Below, one piece after another: positions 60,101 to 64,000 of a stretch of 64,000 nucleotides of DNA. Position 1 is the first letter of the stretch, and every line of letters begins with the position of its first letter. A model generated the notes under the pieces. It was not told the origin of the DNA. It made no database searches and saw nothing but the letters and a program-made list of their open reading frames with translations. The stretch comes from Candidula unifasciata (taxonomy: Eukaryota; Mollusca; Gastropoda; Stylommatophora; Geomitridae), in assembly GCA_905116865.2 (NCBI GenBank), contig CAJHNH020008552.1, positions 183,862-247,861 on the forward strand, given 5' to 3'. The position numbers and the translations under genes are program-made.

Positions 60101-60429
60101 TGCGAACTCGTTTAAGACGAACACTCTGTTAACATGAACACAATGTTGGTCCCAGCGGGGAGGTATTGTTTATAAACATCTGTTAGTCCCTGGTTATCAC
60201 ACATTTTAAACGTGAATTCCTGACACGTATCGAGGTTTTACTCTGCGTGTATAGTAGCAGCAGTAGTTTTCATAAAAATGTACTGTTGTTTGATAGCAAC
60301 AAAGAAAAGATTTATTCCTTAATGTGTAATAAAAGTCATTTGTGTTATTTTGAGACAAGAATAGAAATTTAGGTATCTAGGCACATGGATAACATCAGAT
60401 TACTGATGATAAGAAACTGAGATAAGAAA

Positions 60430-60935
60430 CAGAATAGGTCAGGCAGTAACTTCATTTTATAAAATAAAGTACATCTAATGCAATATGTCTGTGTCATTAA
60501 AGGCTTGCTACATACATCCAGTTTTAACATATGGTTGTGAATCCTGGACAATCGGTAGGCAGGCCAAACCATTTCCTGAGGCCTCAGAGATGTGGTTTTA
60601 CAAAAGAATGCTTAAAATACCTAGGACAGCCAAAAAGAGCCACCAAGAAGTTTTGAATAAGGCAGGAGCCCGAAGACAACTTATCACAAGCATCAGAAGG
60701 AGACAGTCATCATTTTTCGGCCATGTTATGAGTAGAGGGAGAATGGAGCATGTAGTGACCACTGGAAAGGTCTGTGGAAGGATGAATAGAGAAAGACAAA
60801 GAGAGAAGATTCTTGACAGTCGTGTTGCATGGCATGGAGGTGTGTGAGCACACGAACTAATACACGCTGCAGGAAATCGCAGATTGTGGAGAGGCATGAT
60901 CACACACGCCCGTCGGCAAGGCACCTGATGATGAT
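60430..60935 (+). mobile_element. LINE 3' fragment (reverse transcriptase C-terminus)
   Basis: An open frame at 60485-60847 encodes TYGCESWTIG, FYKRMLKIPRT, RRQSSFFGHVM and VVTTGKVCGR, the typical C-terminal tail of non-LTR retrotransposon reverse transcriptases. It ends in a GATGATGATGG tail. The upstream catalytic domain is missing, so it is 5' truncated. Confidence 0.8.
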
Positions 60936-61551
60936 GGTGATGGTACTGTTATACTATGTCTCTCATTTGTGCAGTGACTAGAGTTTGCATTTGTTGTATT
61001 GTGAAGCTTGCTACTATATTTTTCGTTCGGTTTTATATCTTTTCTAGGTAATCAACGTGGCCGGTAGCCGCTTTGCCTGTGGGCTGGTGGTATACATTAT
61101 GTGTGTATAGCCAACCTATTGTGACCGACTACTATCGTCAACGATAAACTGCATTTCTGGTGGCAACTGTTGGCTTTGGCGCCTCTGACAACTGCCATAT
61201 GCATTTACTGCTTGAACATATTTCTGAACTGAGCCGGGACTAATTGTTTGTTCACAAGTTTTTCAGATGGAACAGCGAGGGATATTTCATTTGATTTGAA
61301 CTGGAACGGAGTAAGCCTGGGTGACCCAATTGCAGTGAAGTTGAAACCTCGACTAAGACTAAGCGGGTGCGGTTTTGACGGAGATTCCTGAGGGATCGTC
61401 GCTAGAGCTCTGGAGTTTGTGCTTTGTTCGACGCTCTCGGCAGGCGAATGGCTGCTAAGAGAGACCAGGCTACGTTATTAGACACATAATGAGAAGACAT
61501 GGACTCGATAACTTAGGTAACAACTGGCGGGATTGACGGAATGAGAGCAAG

Positions 61552-61944
61552 TTTGAAGTTTGAACAACGTATCAACATCATGGCACACGGGTGGTAACTC
61601 ATAAATGTTACGTTCTTCTTCTAACTCTAGTCTGAGTCCGAAGAAGCTCAACACACGTGCACAGGCTCTGTAGCATCGGCGAGGATCCTGAAATATTTTG
61701 GATAGGTTTTCAACTACACATTCTGCCCGGGCAGCGCGGTTAGGCTTCTCTTTTCGATTTCCAACTGCCAAGGGATTTTTTTATGTGCGCAACAATGCAC
61801 ACGGGCATCTTTTCTCACTACCCAGACACTACAGGGAATTAATAAAGTCCAAGTCCACGTAAAAAAAATCCCAGTCCTTACCGGGGATTGAACCCGAAAC
61901 CTAGAGGCGAACACCATGCCTTGAGACCACGCAGCCTCCTCGGG
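61552..61944 (-). mobile_element. SINE-C, tRNA-derived head, with 11-bp TSD
   Basis: Minus strand begins GAGGCTGCGTGGTCTCAAGG with later GGGTTCAATCCCCGG, a tRNA-like A/B box head. The body contains AGTTGGAAATC and ends near TGATACGTTG. Flanks ATGAGAGCAAG at 61541-61551 and 61945-61955 are the target duplication. It sits inside a LINE-like tail. Related copies at 26175 and 31620. Confidence 0.75.
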
Positions 61945-62934
61945 ATGAGAGCAAGAGGAAGGCAAAGAGATAAATGCCTGGTTGGCCTGGCCAGATAGTA
62001 GAGCAAAAAAAAATCGAACTAGTTTAATGATTCTGGTGATCGTGTGAAATGGTGAAACATGACTGCTTTCGCTTACCAGCACGGCACCTGGATGATGATG
62101 ATGAAGATTATGAAGGCAACATGTATGAGTTCAGTACCAATTCCTGAAACATAGACGGGGAATGTTCGGCCCCCGAAATCATTCAGTCTGGCCTGCCAGG
62201 ACAACAACAAATAAGATTTCTAGCTAAATAGCTGGTTATTTATTGTTATGCCTGTTAGTTGTGTTAATTATAAACACCCAAAATCATCTTTGGTATAATT
62301 GAAAAAGCATGCCTATCTGGAGCTATTTATTTGTCTTCTTGGTGAAATGTACATTTCTTGCAGCTCCTGATTAATTAGGTAATATAGTTTATTCTAAATT
62401 TAAAAAAAAAAAAGATATTGACTTAAATTTCCACGCAAATCCTTTCAGATTGTATCTTCACTTCTCTTATATGTTGCAATTTCTATTTTAGACGTTACTG
62501 TTTTTTCTGTGTTAAATTTCCCCTGAATCAACAAAACCCGTTGAGGCGTAAGATCTTGCGCAGAAGGCACTGTTAAGGTAATTTACAATGATCCTAGTAA
62601 GCTCACCTTGTATTTGAAACGAGGGATTTGACATTGAAACATTCAGGGTGTTGCAGGTTAAAAATAGCAATACCTTTTATGCAGTCACGCTATCTGTGTT
62701 GAAATTATTTCAGGTAAACAGACGTCTTTTTCTTTAATTCCAGATTTGAGTAAACAACTACATAGATTTAAATCTGCATTAAGACAACTCATATGTATGA
62801 CTGGGTTCTAATCGCTGCGCCACGCAATATTATTAATCTATGCAGATATCTGTTGTAAGCAAATATTCTCTATGGTTTTATAAGACATACGTTGAGAAAA
62901 CGTGAGAACAACCTACCTAGAATGTCTTTACAGT

Positions 62935-63195
62935 AGGACTCATAGGAGCATAGAAATAAAGGTAGACAAAAACACATAAAAAAGGAAATAAGAGAGTAAC
63001 ATTAAACTGAAGGTTGCACAGGACAGGAAAGCATGGAAAGTCCTCTCCGAAGTCTCGTGTGCCACTAGGCATAATGAGAACTGATAATGATTAAACAGAT
63101 GGAGAAGACATGCGATAATCTGCATGCGCAAATAAAGGATAGGGACGACTTGGCGTGAACTGGCTGAGAGGCTATGCTCCACTGAAGGATACAAT
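62935..63195 (+). mobile_element. Dispersed repeat shared with 24230-24440
   Basis: ACTCATAGGAGCATAGAAAT ... TGCGCAAATAAAGGATAGGG ... GCTATGCTCCACTGAAGGAT. Confidence 0.55.
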
Positions 63196-63212
63196 GCTTA
63201 AGAATAACTACA

Positions 63213-63275
63213 CGGCGCCGCAGTATGTCAGCGGGCTTGCCTGCTAAAGCGATGATCGCCGGTTCGAACCAAATT
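63213..63275 (+). mobile_element. tRNA-like sequence (SINE head or tRNA pseudogene)
   Basis: TATGTCAGCGGGCTTG resembles box A and GCCGGTTCGAACC box B, with spacing near that of a tRNA, but the acceptor stem does not pair. Most likely a SINE head. Confidence 0.4.
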
Positions 63276-63641
63276 TATGTTGACCTTTTTTTTTAATGAT
63301 TTTGGCTCCATGATGTGAGGCATAAAAGTGAATAACCTAAAATTTTCAGGAAAATAAAGGAATAAGCATTACATTAATAACATCATCAGTAATTCATCTA
63401 CAAATCTGTGGAGTTAGAAACCTGGAAACTTGTCTTTGACGTTAAGAAATCCATACGCACTGGCGGTTTGAGTCCCTGGACATTCCATTTTGTCAGTAGC
63501 CAACGAAGTGTCGATATACTAACAGTATCAGTTGCAACCTGTTTCAAAGTCCGCTTTTTCTCCTTCAGTATAAATATCTTTTAAAACTTCTACTCGTCCT
63601 CCGTTAAATGAATCTTTCAATGTATGGATTCTCTGTCTGCT

Positions 63642-63846
63642 CTATGATATTAAACTGTAAGTTTGATCATAGAGAGCCTTCACCTCGTCCGCTTTATCAT
63701 AAAGTAGCTCATCGTCCAGAAGGGAGGCGGCAGCAGATCCATTAGCCCGCTTTTTACCACGCAAACCTGAATTCCAGCCTAAAAGTGGATAACTGCAACA
63801 TTTCTGATAATTAGAATCGGTCCGAGTGATGGTTACAGCATCTCCC
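63642..63846 (-). CDS. Unidentified short ORF, possible exon
   Basis: An open frame of 67 codons (MGDAVTITRTDSNYQKCC ... DQTYSLIS) after a TTTATAG acceptor-like site. Not recognised. Base composition is GC-richer than the flanks. Further down the strand (about 63420-63600) fragments of frame (TLKQVATDTVSISTLRWLL) look like a decayed helix-turn-helix region. It may be a transposase remnant or the edge of a neighbouring gene. Confidence 0.25.
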
Positions 63847-64000
63847 ATTTCTATAAATATGAAGTTGGCACACACCCAATACACTCAAAAGTTTGAAAAT
63901 GGGTCCTTTACTTTACAGATGCAGCTAGCACTACAAGCACTAACGCTTCCACTGTGAATTCTTTATGCTGTTCAATCAAATGAGTGACTAATCTCTCCTT

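Larger units (their letters stand above)
58974..64000. other. CLUH 5' UTR and upstream flank
   Basis: The first 100-130 bp upstream of the ATG on the minus strand are more GC-rich and fit a 5' UTR/promoter. Beyond that are AT-rich sequence, the TA microsatellite, the LINE fragment, the SINE-C nested insertion and the edge ORF. No TATA box can be assigned with confidence. Confidence 0.5.

Noticed and set aside
59746..60137. Ile/Tyr-repeat open frames
   Set aside because: Translation of a TA/CA microsatellite in several frames.

Overview
This is eukaryotic, intron-rich, AT-rich DNA from an animal genome. Dispersed SINE, LINE and hAT-type repeats and many minisatellites fill the non-coding space. 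The protein similarities and repeat types fit a lophotrochozoan, probably a mollusc and possibly a gastropod; the species call is inference.

One protein-coding gene can be supported from end to end: a CLUH (clustered mitochondria homolog) orthologue on the minus strand. I reconstructed 37 coding exons from 58973 (ATG, with an in-frame TGA four codons upstream) down to the stop at 3492. All junctions are GT-AG, the phases close at every junction, and the coding length is 4113 nt (1370 aa, against about 1309 in human). CLUH is a cytosolic RNA-binding protein that controls mRNAs for mitochondrial proteins and mitochondrial distribution.

The unusual content lies in the CLUH introns. Several hold, on the gene's own strand, an element of about 80 nt with all the marks of a C/D-box snoRNA: a 7-9 bp terminal stem, box C (RTGATGA) after the 5' stem and box D (CTGA) before the 3' stem. 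Next to box D is a 10-13 nt guide complementary to the TCCTATCATTGTG segment of the LSU rRNA peptidyl-transferase region. Well-formed single copies lie in introns 16 (74 nt from the 3' splice site, the classic spacing), 21 and 34, and a degenerate copy lies in intron 35. Intron 33 (10.35 kb) carries a tandem array of about 28 copies (9962-15670), 13 truncated remnants interleaved with them, and four more copies outside the array, one of them degenerate. I think this intronic snoRNA expansion is the most interesting system in the window.

A second theme is tandem duplication of exon/intron boundaries. The last 36 nt of exon 8 plus its 5' splice site are repeated 11 more times in intron 8. The 3' end of exon 26 plus its donor is duplicated once in intron 26.

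Layout: 1-3491, 3' flank with a hAT-like MITE and a minisatellite. 3492-9334, exons 37-34. 9335-19687, intron 33 (snoRNA array, then a 39-40 bp minisatellite at 16.6-17.9 kb). 19688-31264, exons 33-23. 31265-36282, exons 22-21 and a 45-bp minisatellite. 36283-53115, exons 20-2. 53116-58858, intron 1 (SINEs, tetranucleotide repeats). 58974-64000, 5' flank with a long TA microsatellite, a LINE 3' fragment, a SINE nested in a LINE-like tail, and an unidentified short ORF at the edge.
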